From Methanoregulaceae archaeon (GTDB taxonomy: Archaea > Halobacteriota > Methanomicrobia > Methanomicrobiales > Methanospirillaceae): a stretch of DNA of 9,365 nucleotides. Location of the stretch: contig DUGL01000179.1 in NCBI GenBank assembly GCA_013331415.1, positions 1 through 9,365 on the forward strand, written 5' to 3'. Every line of letters begins with the position of its first letter. Positions within the stretch are counted from its first letter, which is position 1. The notes below the pieces were generated by a model that was not told the DNA's origin, did no database searches, and saw nothing but the letters and a program-made list of their open reading frames with translations. The position numbers and the translations under genes are program-made. Positions 1-5,820 of this stretch are shown one piece after another.

Positions 1-147
1 ACCTCATCGGTAACACCATCCCCCGTCTTCCTCATCAGGGACCCACACAAGTTCCCGGGCCTCAACCGAGCCGTGAAGATCGCTCCAATCGGAAAACCAG
101 GAACGTACCGGGACGGCGAGGGCCCTACAGCCCCCGGCAAATACTGA
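1..147 (+). pseudogene. Remnant of a haem catalase, frameshifted and cut short
   Basis: Two adjacent reading frames together spell a conserved catalase stretch. Positions 3-23 read LIGNTIP, and from position 25 the next frame reads VFLIRDPHKFPGLNRAVK. Haem catalases have the motif L-V-G-N-N-x-P-V-F-F-I-x-D-x-x-K-F-P-D-L at this point. The join is a run of five C at 20-24, where one extra base would cause the shift. Likeness to catalase ends near position 78, and the frame stops at TGA 145-147. The motif lies in the first third of a normal catalase, so most of the protein, including the haem-ligand tyrosine region, is absent. The upstream part lies outside the window. A sequencing error in the C run could explain the shift but not the early loss of similarity. 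The assignment rests on about 25 residues. Confidence 0.5.
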
Positions 148-171
148 ACAATCTCCGGGGGTTGAACCAGT

Positions 172-603
172 CTATCCCGGTTCAGCTCCCTCTCCCCCCG
201 GGAGAGCAACACACCGCTCCAGTTCCTGTTCGAGGAATGTCCGCCCTGCCGGTGTCAGGTGGTAAATGATGTAGTTCCCCTGCTGCTCACGTCCGACCAG
301 CCCGTTCTTTTTCAGGATGCCGAGGTGGTAGGAGAGTTTTGAATCGGCGATGCCGGTCAGCGCCTTGATGACACAAACGCAGAGGGGGTGGACGACCAGG
401 AGGCAGAGTATCTTCAGCCGCATGGTATCGGCGCACGCCTGGTACCAGTCTCTCATCTGCCCGAGCAGCTCATCAGGAGGGAGACGGCTGGCCAGCCCGT
501 CAAGGCCCCCGCATGAACAGAGGGATTCGGCAATCTCCTGCGGAATGGAGAGATCCCCGACATTCTTACGGAGAATCCTTGGGGGAACGGACTGGCCTGT
601 CAT
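172..603 (-). CDS. arsR: ArsR/SmtB-family metalloid-responsive repressor
   Basis: A 143-residue winged-helix repressor, somewhat longer than a minimal ArsR (about 100-120). The DNA-binding core is at residues 57-117. The recognition region DSKLSYHLGILKKNGLV (87-103) and the wing GNYIIYHL (109-116) are typical of the family. LCVCV at 74-78 matches the ELCVCDL As(III)/Sb(III)-binding helix of E. coli ArsR and keeps both cysteines (C75, C77). Extra cysteines are at C29, C31, C57, C67 and C131. The N-terminal 50 residues, with a CSCGG motif, are an extension of unknown role that could contribute a third thiolate. In the family, arsenite binding releases the repressor from DNA. The gene is divergent from the arsenic operon at 1110, and its start codon sits in a copy of the half-site found in that operon's upstream region, which suggests autoregulation and co-control. 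ArsR-family membership is secure; the exact metalloid specificity is inferred. Confidence 0.93.
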   Translation of the reverse strand: MTGQSVPPRILRKNVGDLSIPQEIAESLCSCGGLDGLASRLPPDELLGQMRDWYQACADTMRLKILCLLVVHPLCVCVIKALTGIADSKLSYHLGILKKNGLVGREQQGNYIIYHLTPAGRTFLEQELERCVALPGGEGAEPG

Positions 604-608
604 TTCAA
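601..608. promoter_or_regulatory. Candidate ArsR half-operator over the arsR start
   Basis: CATTTCAA (TTGAAATG on the minus strand) includes the arsR start codon and is identical to one arm of the inverted repeat at 983-1004. No matching second arm is seen beside it, so it would be a half-site. A repressor bound here would block arsR itself. An 8-base match alone is weak; its placement exactly on the divergent gene's start is what makes it notable. Confidence 0.3.
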
Positions 609-628
609 AATAGTATAAAATACCGGCC

Positions 629-637
629 CATATAGAA
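629..637 (-). promoter_or_regulatory. Candidate TATA box for arsR
   Basis: Read on the minus strand this is TTCTATATG, centred about 30 bases upstream of the arsR ATG at 603. That is the distance expected for an archaeal TATA box if the transcript is leaderless or nearly so. A second A/T-rich element, TATAAAATA at 614-622, is too close to the arsR start to serve it but could work for plus-strand transcription. Assigned by spacing and composition only. Confidence 0.35.
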
Positions 638-982
638 CTTGGCGTACATGGTATGCATCACGCACCCCTGCCGGGAACAGGGAAAACAGGATGCGATACG
701 TGCACCAGGGAGCATCTTTTCAGGATCAATCCCCGCAGCGCCAGAAAATCCCCGGTGCGAGTATGGAAAAGATTTGATCCATCTGACCACCCGGGCGGTT
801 GCAGATGCCAACGCAGGCTCATGGTGTGGTGAAGCAGGAGTGCCTCCGTAAGTTCGTGGATTATTTGCCACGGACTGTCCTGTTCTGATGCGTTCCCGTG
901 AGAACCAGCACCACAGCAGCAGAAAGAACCGCAGGGCTGATCGTCCCCCCATTCGCTAGCTTAATCAGGGATATGGTACAAC

Positions 983-1004
983 CATTTCAATTGTATTTGA
1001 AATG
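983..1004. promoter_or_regulatory. Perfect inverted repeat, likely ArsR operator
   Basis: CATTTCAA and TTGAAATG are exact reverse complements separated by six bases (TTGTAT). The repeat lies 105 bases upstream of the permease ATG in the arsR-permease intergenic region. ArsR/SmtB operators are typically A/T-rich inverted repeats with TTCAA/TTGAA-like arms, so this is a strong candidate. TGAAC occurs further downstream at 1013-1017 and 1023-1027, ten bases apart, which may be accessory half-sites. No clear TATA box is visible, though the A/T-rich spacer region could itself be promoter DNA. Binding by the neighbouring ArsR is inferred. Confidence 0.55.
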
Positions 1005-1095
1005 ATTGAGAGTGAACGAGATTGAACAGAGGAGTCCCCTCATGCAGTGGAGCGCCGGCACTCCCATCTTCAGGATCCTGCTCTTATCAGCACCA

Positions 1096-1107
1096 GGGAG
1101 GAGGAGG
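1096..1107 (+). promoter_or_regulatory. Extended ribosome binding site fixing the permease start
   Basis: GGGAGGAGGAGG lies directly before ATG 1110. The first GGAGG is about eight bases from the start codon, good spacing for an archaeal Shine-Dalgarno site. This favours ATG 1110 over the in-frame GTG at 1047. Confidence 0.7.
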
Positions 1108-1109
1108 AC

Positions 1110-2183
1110 ATGACTGACCCTCTACTTGGCTCCCTCCTCCTTGGCTGGGAGACGCTTGCCGGGTACCTGCAGGAGCATGTTATCACCTGTCTCGTGCCCG
1201 CGTTCTTCATTGCAGGAGCAATTGCCACATTCATCAAGAAGGAGGCCATCCTGAAGTACTTCAGCCCGGACTCCCCGAAATCGATTGCATATGGCCTGGC
1301 CTCGGTCTCCGGAACGGTGCTTGCGGTCTGCTCCTGTACCATCCTCCCCATGTTTGCCGGGCTCTTCAAGCGGGGCAGCGGGATTGGGCCCGCAACCACC
1401 TTCCTGTACGCCGGGCCGGCCATCAACATCCTTGCCATCGTGTATACCGCAAAGGTGCTGGGCTTCGATCTCGGAATTGCCCGTGCCGCCTTTGCCATCG
1501 TGATGTCCATTGCGATAGGCCTTTTAATGGCAGCGCTCTTCCGGTCGTATGATACCGAGACGAAGGAGAAGATGAAACTCATGCCTTCAGTCCCCGCGGG
1601 AGAGAAGGCAGAGCGGCCCCGCTGGGTTGTACCCCTCTTCTTCGTCCTGCTCATCGGCATCCTCCTCACAGGGACTGCGAAGGTTGACTGGCTGATCAAG
1701 TACCCACTCATTTACGCTATGACCCTGGTGATTGCGTACCTGCTGGTGTACTTCTTCGAACGGGACGAGATCACCGAGTGGGGGTACGAGACCTGGGACC
1801 TGACAAAGAAGATCTTCCCCATCCTGATCGCGGGAACGTTCTTCCTGGGGATGCTGGCGTTCTTCCTCCCGCCAGAGACGTTCCGGCCGTTCTTTGGATC
1901 TAACAGCTTCATCTCCTGCCTGCTTGCATCCCTCGTCGGCACAATCCTCTACATGCCAACCCTGCTTGAAGTGCCGGTCATCGGGACAACGTTCGGCTAT
2001 ACGAGCGGGGTGATGGCAGGGGGCCCGGCGCTCTCCCTGCTGCTTTCAGGCCCGAGTGTCAGTCTCCCTTCGCTCCTCGTACTGTACCGGATTATGAGAG
2101 GGAAGAAGACGATCGCCTATGCAGTACTTGTCGTCATCTTCTCGGCGTTAGCCGGGTTTGCATACGGACTGACCCTGGGGTGA
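1110..2183 (+). CDS. COG0701 (DUF318/ArsP-type) membrane permease
   Basis: A 357-residue polytopic membrane protein of the COG0701 permease family. The diagnostic stretch runs from about residue 68 to 107: a CSC motif (C74, C76) followed by T-I-L-P-M-F-A-G, then KRGSGIGPATTF and GPAIN. A second conserved half begins around residue 240 with the GTFFLGMLAFFLP segment. A charged cytoplasmic loop (about 149-170) separates two sets of helices. Members named ArsP, studied in Campylobacter, export trivalent organoarsenicals such as methylarsenite; other members have no known substrate. Methanogens commonly methylate arsenic, so this substrate is plausible here, but it is inferred from family and context. 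This is the first gene of the ars cluster, divergent from arsR, with a very strong ribosome site. The cysteine pair is the likely metalloid-contacting site. It is probably co-transcribed with the next gene, which starts 13 bases after its stop. Confidence 0.88.
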   Translation: MTDPLLGSLLLGWETLAGYLQEHVITCLVPAFFIAGAIATFIKKEAILKYFSPDSPKSIAYGLASVSGTVLAVCSCTILPMFAGLFKRGSGIGPATTFLYAGPAINILAIVYTAKVLGFDLGIARAAFAIVMSIAIGLLMAALFRSYDTETKEKMKLMPSVPAGEKAERPRWVVPLFFVLLIGILLTGTAKVDWLIKYPLIYAMTLVIAYLLVYFFERDEITEWGYETWDLTKKIFPILIAGTFFLGMLAFFLPPETFRPFFGSNSFISCLLASLVGTILYMPTLLEVPVIGTTFGYTSGVMAGGPALSLLLSGPSVSLPSLLVLYRIMRGKKTIAYAVLVVIFSALAGFAYGLTLG

Positions 2184-2196
2184 GGTGAAGTATCAT

Positions 2197-2526
2197 ATGG
2201 GTGGGAAAGAAAGGCCATGCTGTATGGCAGAAGCGCTGCGGCACATACGGCAGGTAGATCTCAGGGGCACTACAGTCGGCTCCGCGCTGCCCGATGATGC
2301 TATCGACGAGGTACGGGGACTGCACCGTGCGGGGAAGGATGCGATTGCAGCGAAACTCCTGAAACGCATAACGATTTACAACTCTCTCCCGCAAGCGGCG
2401 GAAACGGTATACCGCCCCGCCCTGTTCCTGGAGTATGAAAAAAATCACATGATCCCGTATCAGGACACATGCATACGATTCATGAAAACGGCGGAGCCGT
2501 TTTCATATAAAAAGGTGAGATCATGA
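2197..2526 (+). CDS. Small conserved Cys-Cys protein, function unknown
   Basis: A 109-residue soluble protein. I chose ATG 2197 because GAGGTGA sits just ahead of it; GTG 2185 would add four residues. An N-terminal Cys-Cys pair (C8, C9) precedes a short helical domain of about 70 residues with the pattern V-x-L-x-G-x-x-V-G (20-28), EVRGL (38-42), KLLKRI (53-58), N-S-L-P (62-65) and a final Y-x-x-A-L-x-x-E-Y (72-80). From memory, small proteins of this plan (a Cys pair, then a helical domain ending in NYxPxxxExxYxxALLxEY) occur beside COG0701 permeases and mini-thioredoxins, sometimes under misleading names. No function is established that I know of. The adjacent Cys residues could bind a soft metal or metalloid. 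The last 26 residues (with C92) appear to be an extra tail that encodes a perfect DNA hairpin. Its stop overlaps the next start (ATGA). Confidence 0.72.
   Translation: MGGKERPCCMAEALRHIRQVDLRGTTVGSALPDDAIDEVRGLHRAGKDAIAAKLLKRITIYNSLPQAAETVYRPALFLEYEKNHMIPYQDTCIRFMKTAEPFSYKKVRS
2482..2506 (+). repeat. Perfect 11-bp hairpin before the thioredoxin gene
   Basis: ATGAAAACGGC and GCCGTTTTCAT are exact reverse complements around a GGA loop, giving a 25-base stem-loop. It lies inside the last codons of the small Cys-Cys gene and ends about eight bases before the GGTGA ribosome site of the thioredoxin gene at 2523. There is no T run, so it is a poor archaeal terminator. A role in mRNA processing, stability or translation of the next gene is more likely. 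The structure is certain from sequence; its function is inferred. Confidence 0.6.
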
Positions 2527-2762
2527 GAATTGAGATATTTGGAACCGGTTGTATGAAATGCAAACGCCTGGCAAAGAACGTCGAGAAAGCAGTCGCCGAA
2601 CTGGGAATTACCGCAGATATCCTGAAGGTTGAGGATATTACTGCGATCATGGATCGTGGGATAATGCTGACCCCTGCGATGATGGTGGATGGGGAACTGA
2701 AAGTTTCCGGCCGGGTTGCCGATGTTGCGGAAATAAAGCGAATTCTTTCGGGAGGTGCCTGA
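2523..2762 (+). CDS. Mini-thioredoxin (redox-active disulfide protein 2 family)
   Basis: A 79-residue thioredoxin-fold protein, short because it lacks the first strand and helix of classical thioredoxin. The active site is G-T-G-C-M-K-C-K with the redox pair C10/C13 at the start of the first helix, and cis-proline P51 follows in M-L-T-P. This is the small archaeal thioredoxin/glutaredoxin-like type known from methanogens such as Methanothermobacter. No signal peptide, so cytoplasmic. The start codon overlaps the previous stop (ATGA) after a GGTGA site, and the DGC gene begins immediately after its stop. In the cluster it probably provides thiol reduction, either to a Cys-rich partner or to the CcdA-like membrane protein at 6688. 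Proteins of this kind also appear beside COG0701 permeases in bacteria. The fold and active site are secure; the partner is unknown. Confidence 0.9.
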   Translation: MRIEIFGTGCMKCKRLAKNVEKAVAELGITADILKVEDITAIMDRGIMLTPAMMVDGELKVSGRVADVAEIKRILSGGA

Positions 2763-3227
2763 ATGGCAGATGCCCCGACCTGCACCTGCGGACAGAACGA
2801 GAAGAAACGGATCATATTTCCCTGCGCAGGACAGGCGAACACCGGGCAGCTCACGAACCTCGCGGCGATCCAGCTGACCGAGGAGGGGTTTGGGAGCATC
2901 GCCTGCGTGGCTCTGCTCGCGACCGGGTCTGAAGGACTGGTCACCAATGCGAAGAACGTCGACGAAGTCGTAATCCTTGACGGGTGCCCGATGCTCTGTG
3001 CAAAAAAGATTGCCGATGCCCAGGGTGTTATGGTGGGGCAGCACCTCATCGTTACGGAACTCGGCATCGCCAAGGGACCTTCGAAGGCATACACTGATGA
3101 TGATATCGAGAAGGTCGTCTCGGCCTGCTGGGAAGGTGTCGGGATGATACAAACTCCTGAAAAAATCTCGAGGAAAAATGCCGGGCTGGACAGCGGCTGC
3201 GGCTGTGGGTGCGACGATACCTGCTGA
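2763..3227 (+). CDS. DGC-domain putative zinc-binding protein with Cys-rich tail
   Basis: A 154-residue cytoplasmic protein of the DGC-domain family (annotated as putative zinc-binding). The hallmarks are F-P-C-A-G-x-A-N-x-G-Q (19-29, C21), a central C48, and D-G-C-P-M-L-C-A-K-K (73-82, C75 and C79). Two features lie outside the core: an N-terminal CTC (C7, C9) and a C-terminal CGCGCDDTC run (146-154) with four cysteines in nine residues. The tail resembles a soft-metal-binding tag and may bind arsenite or pass it on, as bacterial ArsD does; that is inference. The start follows the thioredoxin stop with no gap and uses the GGAGGTG at the end of that gene. A second, shorter paralogue is at 5821. 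The family's biochemical role is not well established. Ten cysteines in a protein this small fit the surrounding thiol and arsenic genes. Confidence 0.85.
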   Translation: MADAPTCTCGQNEKKRIIFPCAGQANTGQLTNLAAIQLTEEGFGSIACVALLATGSEGLVTNAKNVDEVVILDGCPMLCAKKIADAQGVMVGQHLIVTELGIAKGPSKAYTDDDIEKVVSACWEGVGMIQTPEKISRKNAGLDSGCGCGCDDTC

Positions 3228-3241
3228 AAAAAGGTGAACCC

Positions 3242-3628
3242 ATGGCAGGCGTCCTCGATGTTGAATGGAGACACATCGGAGAGAGTGTCGATGCAACCTG
3301 TGAACGGTGTGCGGCAACCGGCCGGACTCTGGCAGAAGTCCTCGACGATATCCGCCCGATGCTCTCGGCACGACGGATCAGGATCAGGGTTCATGAGACC
3401 GTTCTCCCCCATGACCGGATCGAAGAGTCCAATATCCTCCTCTTCAACGGGGTGCCGCTCGAAGACCTCATCGATGACGTGCGGATCGAAAAAACATCCT
3501 GTCCCTCCTGCGCATGCATGACGGGGACCGATGCAGCGTGCAGGGCCCTGGTCTGTGGAGACCAGACTTTCGAGGGAGTTCCTGCCGATTTGATCCGGCG
3601 GGCTGCACTCAAAGCGGCGGGACTATGA
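3242..3628 (+). CDS. DUF2703-family Cys-rich protein
   Basis: A 128-residue protein matching the DUF2703 layout: L-x-V-E-W-R-H then T-C-E-R-C (C20, C23), S-N-I-L-L-F-N-G-V-P-L-E-D (63-75), S-C-P-S-C-A-C (C87, C90, C92), A-C-R (C100), C105, and the ending P-A-D-L-I-R-R-A (114-121). ATG 3242 follows AAAAAAGGTGA and removes 11 residues that an upstream start would add. The family is found in arsenic and mercury gene neighbourhoods and has no assigned activity that I know. Seven cysteines arranged as CxxC plus CxxCxC suggest a metal or metalloid site. The stop overlaps the ACR3 start (ATGA), so the two are probably made together; a chaperone-like delivery of arsenite to ACR3, in place of ArsD/ArsA, is a reasonable but untested inference. 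Confidence 0.85.
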   Translation: MAGVLDVEWRHIGESVDATCERCAATGRTLAEVLDDIRPMLSARRIRIRVHETVLPHDRIEESNILLFNGVPLEDLIDDVRIEKTSCPSCACMTGTDAACRALVCGDQTFEGVPADLIRRAALKAAGL

Positions 3629-4704
3629 CCGAACGGCGCCTGAGTACGTTTGAGAAGTATCTCACCGTCTGGGTAATCCTCTGCATCCTCGCTGGAATAG
3701 CGCTTGGGACGATTGCCCCCGCCATTGCCGTGGCTCTTGATTCCTTTTCCGTCTACCAGGTCTCGATCCCAATCGCCATCGCCCTCTTCTTCATGATGTA
3801 CCCCATCATGGTGAAGATCGATTTTGCCGAAGTGCTGAAGGCAGGGCGAAACATGAAACCAGTGGCATTGACCCTCTTCGTGAACTGGGCCCTCAAGCCG
3901 TTCACGATGTACCTCATTGCCACATTCTTCCTGGGGTACGTTTTTGTATCATTCATACCGGGGACCGAGGTGCTCGCGGACGGGACCACGGTTGAGCTCT
4001 GGCGGAGCTATGTCGCGGGCTGCATTCTCCTCGGAATCGCACCCTGTACTGCAATGGTGCTGATGTGGAGTTACCTTGCGAAAGGGAACGACGGCCTCAC
4101 CCTGATCATGGTCGCCATCAACTCGCTCACCATGCTCGTGCTCTACGCCCCGCTCGGGAGCTTCCTCCTCGGGGTCAATGCTATGCCCATCCCCTGGAAG
4201 ACCATCCTCCTCTCGGTTGCGGTCTATGTCGCCCTCCCGCTGATGGCAGGGTATTACACCAGGAAATGGATTATTAAACGAAAAGGAATGGCCTGGTTCG
4301 AGACAAAGTTTCTCCATTTCCTGACCCCGGTCTCTATCATCGCGCTTCTCGGGACGCTCGTCCTTCTCTTCACGTTCAAAGGGAATGTTATCGTGGAGAA
4401 TCCCCTGACAATCCTCTTTATAGCAATTCCGCTCTTCATCCAGACTATGCTCATCTTCACCATCGGGTACTTCGCCCTTGCCCGCAGGCTGAAGCTCCCG
4501 TACCGGGATGCGGCACCCGCAGGAATGATTGGGGCATCGAACCACTTCGAGGTGGCAATTGCCACCGCCACTATCATCTTCGGGCTTGCATCCGGTGCAG
4601 CACTTGCCACGGTCGTGGGCGTCCTGATTGAGGTCCCCGTGATGCTGATGCTGGTAAAAATCTGCCTGCGAACGCAGGGAATGTTTCGGAGTGAACCGGT
4701 ATGA
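3625..4704 (+). CDS. acr3: ACR3-family arsenite efflux carrier
   Basis: A 359-residue integral membrane protein with about ten hydrophobic segments, the usual size for ACR3. The key residues are present: the conserved cysteine C141 in G-I-A-P-C-T-A-M-V (137-145, fourth helix region) and the glutamate E309 in S-N-H-F-E-V-A-I-A, both required for As(OH)3 transport in characterised members. The N-terminal signature F-M-M-Y-P-I-M-V-K-I-D-F (56-67) and the N-W-A-L-K-P-F (87-93) segment also fit. A short hydrophilic loop (112-124) before the fourth helix is a local insertion. It uses ion-gradient-driven export of arsenite from the cytoplasm. I chose ATG 3625 because it overlaps the DUF2703 stop and begins at M-T-E-R-R-L-S, right before the first helix; an upstream in-frame ATG at 3514 would add 37 non-conserved residues. 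Its own stop overlaps the UspA start, so it is embedded in the operon. Confidence 0.95.
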   Translation: MTERRLSTFEKYLTVWVILCILAGIALGTIAPAIAVALDSFSVYQVSIPIAIALFFMMYPIMVKIDFAEVLKAGRNMKPVALTLFVNWALKPFTMYLIATFFLGYVFVSFIPGTEVLADGTTVELWRSYVAGCILLGIAPCTAMVLMWSYLAKGNDGLTLIMVAINSLTMLVLYAPLGSFLLGVNAMPIPWKTILLSVAVYVALPLMAGYYTRKWIIKRKGMAWFETKFLHFLTPVSIIALLGTLVLLFTFKGNVIVENPLTILFIAIPLFIQTMLIFTIGYFALARRLKLPYRDAAPAGMIGASNHFEVAIATATIIFGLASGAALATVVGVLIEVPVMLMLVKICLRTQGMFRSEPV

Positions 4705-5564
4705 AAAGAGAACGAATGCTTGTTCCACTGGAAATCCACGGTGCGGCTGCTGTGATGGCCCCGGCCGTGGAAGAGATCGCCCGTCTCGGTGTGGAGCGGG
4801 TAGACCTGCTGTATGTGATCAACATCCGCGAGACAGCGGGAAATTCAGGTATTTACACGCACGATCAGCAGGTGATGGACGATTGGAAGAACCGAATCAA
4901 AGCATGCGGTGTGGCTGATGTAAAGGTGGACGTTGTCAAAGGTATCCCCTGGATCGAGATCCTGGAACGAGCGGAAGCGGAGCCCCCCTCCTTCATCGTA
5001 ATGGGATCGCATGGGAAGTCGCTGATTTCCCGCATGCTCGTCGGAAGTCAGACCGAGAACGTGCTCCACCAGGCCCGGGTACCGCTCCTGATTCTCCGGA
5101 TTTCAGTCATGAGAGAAGGCGATCCGAATGCCTGCTCGCTGAAGACGGGACTCTTTCGCCGGATCCTCTACCTTACGGACTTCTCAGACGAGGCAGAGCG
5201 GTGCATACCATTCATCGAGTGGATAGCCGGTGCGAAACCCGAGCAGCTGGTCATCATGCACGTCCAGGATACCTGGCGTCTCTGGACAACTTCGCAGGAA
5301 CAGATATCCGAATTCAACCGTAAAGACGCCGGGAGGCTCGCGTACCAGAAGAGCCGGTTTGAACAGATCGGCATTCCCCAGATCGTGACCGAGCTCGTTA
5401 CCGGAAATGCCATCGACGAGATCCTGGCAGTTGAGGGATCATTCGAGCCCACGATCATCGTGATGGGGGCAAAGGGGCGGACCAGTTCAGCCAGATCCCT
5501 CCTGGGAGGAGTGACCGAAGCGGTGATACACCGGGCGAAGGCGCACGTCCTGGTGGTGAGATAG
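4701..5564 (+). CDS. Tandem universal stress protein (two UspA domains)
   Basis: A 287-residue cytoplasmic protein with two UspA domains, about 1-135 and 150-287. Domain 1 opens with M-L-V-P-L-E (6-11) and has a complete ATP-binding motif G-x2-G-x9-G-S (G102, G105, G115-S116). Domain 2 opens with I-L-Y-L-T-D-F-S and has G256, G259 and G269, but G270 replaces the usual Ser/Thr, so its nucleotide binding may be weaker. UspA proteins are stress-induced and often bind ATP; they regulate or support other proteins, sometimes transporters. The gene is translationally coupled to ACR3 (ATGA at 4701), which is unusual for an ars operon and hints at ATP-sensing or regulation of arsenite export; that is inference. 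The family assignment is firm. Confidence 0.9.
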   Translation: MKRERMLVPLEIHGAAAVMAPAVEEIARLGVERVDLLYVINIRETAGNSGIYTHDQQVMDDWKNRIKACGVADVKVDVVKGIPWIEILERAEAEPPSFIVMGSHGKSLISRMLVGSQTENVLHQARVPLLILRISVMREGDPNACSLKTGLFRRILYLTDFSDEAERCIPFIEWIAGAKPEQLVIMHVQDTWRLWTTSQEQISEFNRKDAGRLAYQKSRFEQIGIPQIVTELVTGNAIDEILAVEGSFEPTIIVMGAKGRTSSARSLLGGVTEAVIHRAKAHVLVVR

Positions 5565-5820
5565 AGGTGCTGCGCAACTCCCCGTGTCATCGAGGTGCAA
5601 CGCAGGAAATTCCTCTTCAATGCCCCACCGGGAGAGGTCGTGGGGTACTGCGACGAAGGATAGGGACTGCTGATCGTCCGCAGGGATGGATTGGGATGGC
5701 CTTGCCTCCGGGTGGGGAATGGAGTTTCCGTGTATCGGACTTCGATGATACAGATCACCCGGCTGGTGAACACCATGAGTATGCATCACGTAACCCTCCC
5801 CTCCAAAACGGAGGTGCAGC
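5565..5820. other. Gap in the operon with a stop-interrupted open frame
   Basis: These 256 bases break an otherwise tight operon. A plus-strand frame from GTG 5567 to TGA 5824 (85 codons, ribosome-like AGAGG just ahead) has no recognisable family and poor codon character. The frame continuing in phase from the UspA gene looks more protein-like: 32 codons, a TAG at 5661-5663, then 56 codons to TGA 5832. It includes VVGYCDEG, the stop, then GLLIVRRDGLGW. This may be a decayed gene; I cannot name it. GGAGGTG at its right end serves the DGC gene at 5821. No promoter is evident. Confidence 0.4.

Larger units (their letters stand above)
604..1109. other. Divergent intergenic region with no convincing gene
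   Basis: These 506 bases separate the divergent arsR and permease genes. The only plus-strand frame of note runs from ATG 648 to TAA 851 (67 codons, cysteines in the first eight residues). It has a TATAAAATA about 26 bases ahead and no ribosome site, so it would have to be leaderless. I recognise no family, and its codon use does not look coding. A minus-strand frame at 605-952 looks like chance. The right part, 961-1030, is A/T-richer and holds the inverted repeat. A GTG at 1047 opens a frame into the permease but adds 21 hydrophilic residues that the family lacks. Confidence 0.6.

Noticed and set aside
163..206. Stem-loops near the arsR stop: TGAACC/GGTTCA (163-184) and CTCTCCC/GGGAGAG (190-206) as a terminator
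   Set aside because: Both are real inverted repeats, but no T run follows on either strand, and archaeal termination depends on T-rich stretches; the second lies inside arsR coding.
2460..3412. Long minus-strand open frames opposite the thioredoxin and DGC genes (303 and 310 codons)
   Set aside because: They lie wholly against well-supported plus-strand genes, have no recognisable domains, and are Ser/Arg/His-rich as expected for antisense of GC-rich coding DNA.
3514..3624. Upstream in-frame ATG for ACR3 at 3514
   Set aside because: It would add 37 residues unlike ACR3 that are encoded in another frame of DUF2703; ATG 3625 has the typical ATGA overlap and starts right before helix 1.
3949..4739. 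Minus-strand open frames opposite ACR3 (up to 259 codons)
   Set aside because: They mirror the ACR3 coding sequence; the translated product is charged and low complexity without a family motif.
651..5790. Repeated 12-mer GTATGCATCACG at 651-662 and 5779-5790
   Set aside because: In a 9.4-kb window a few 12-base matches are expected by chance; flanking bases do not extend the match convincingly.
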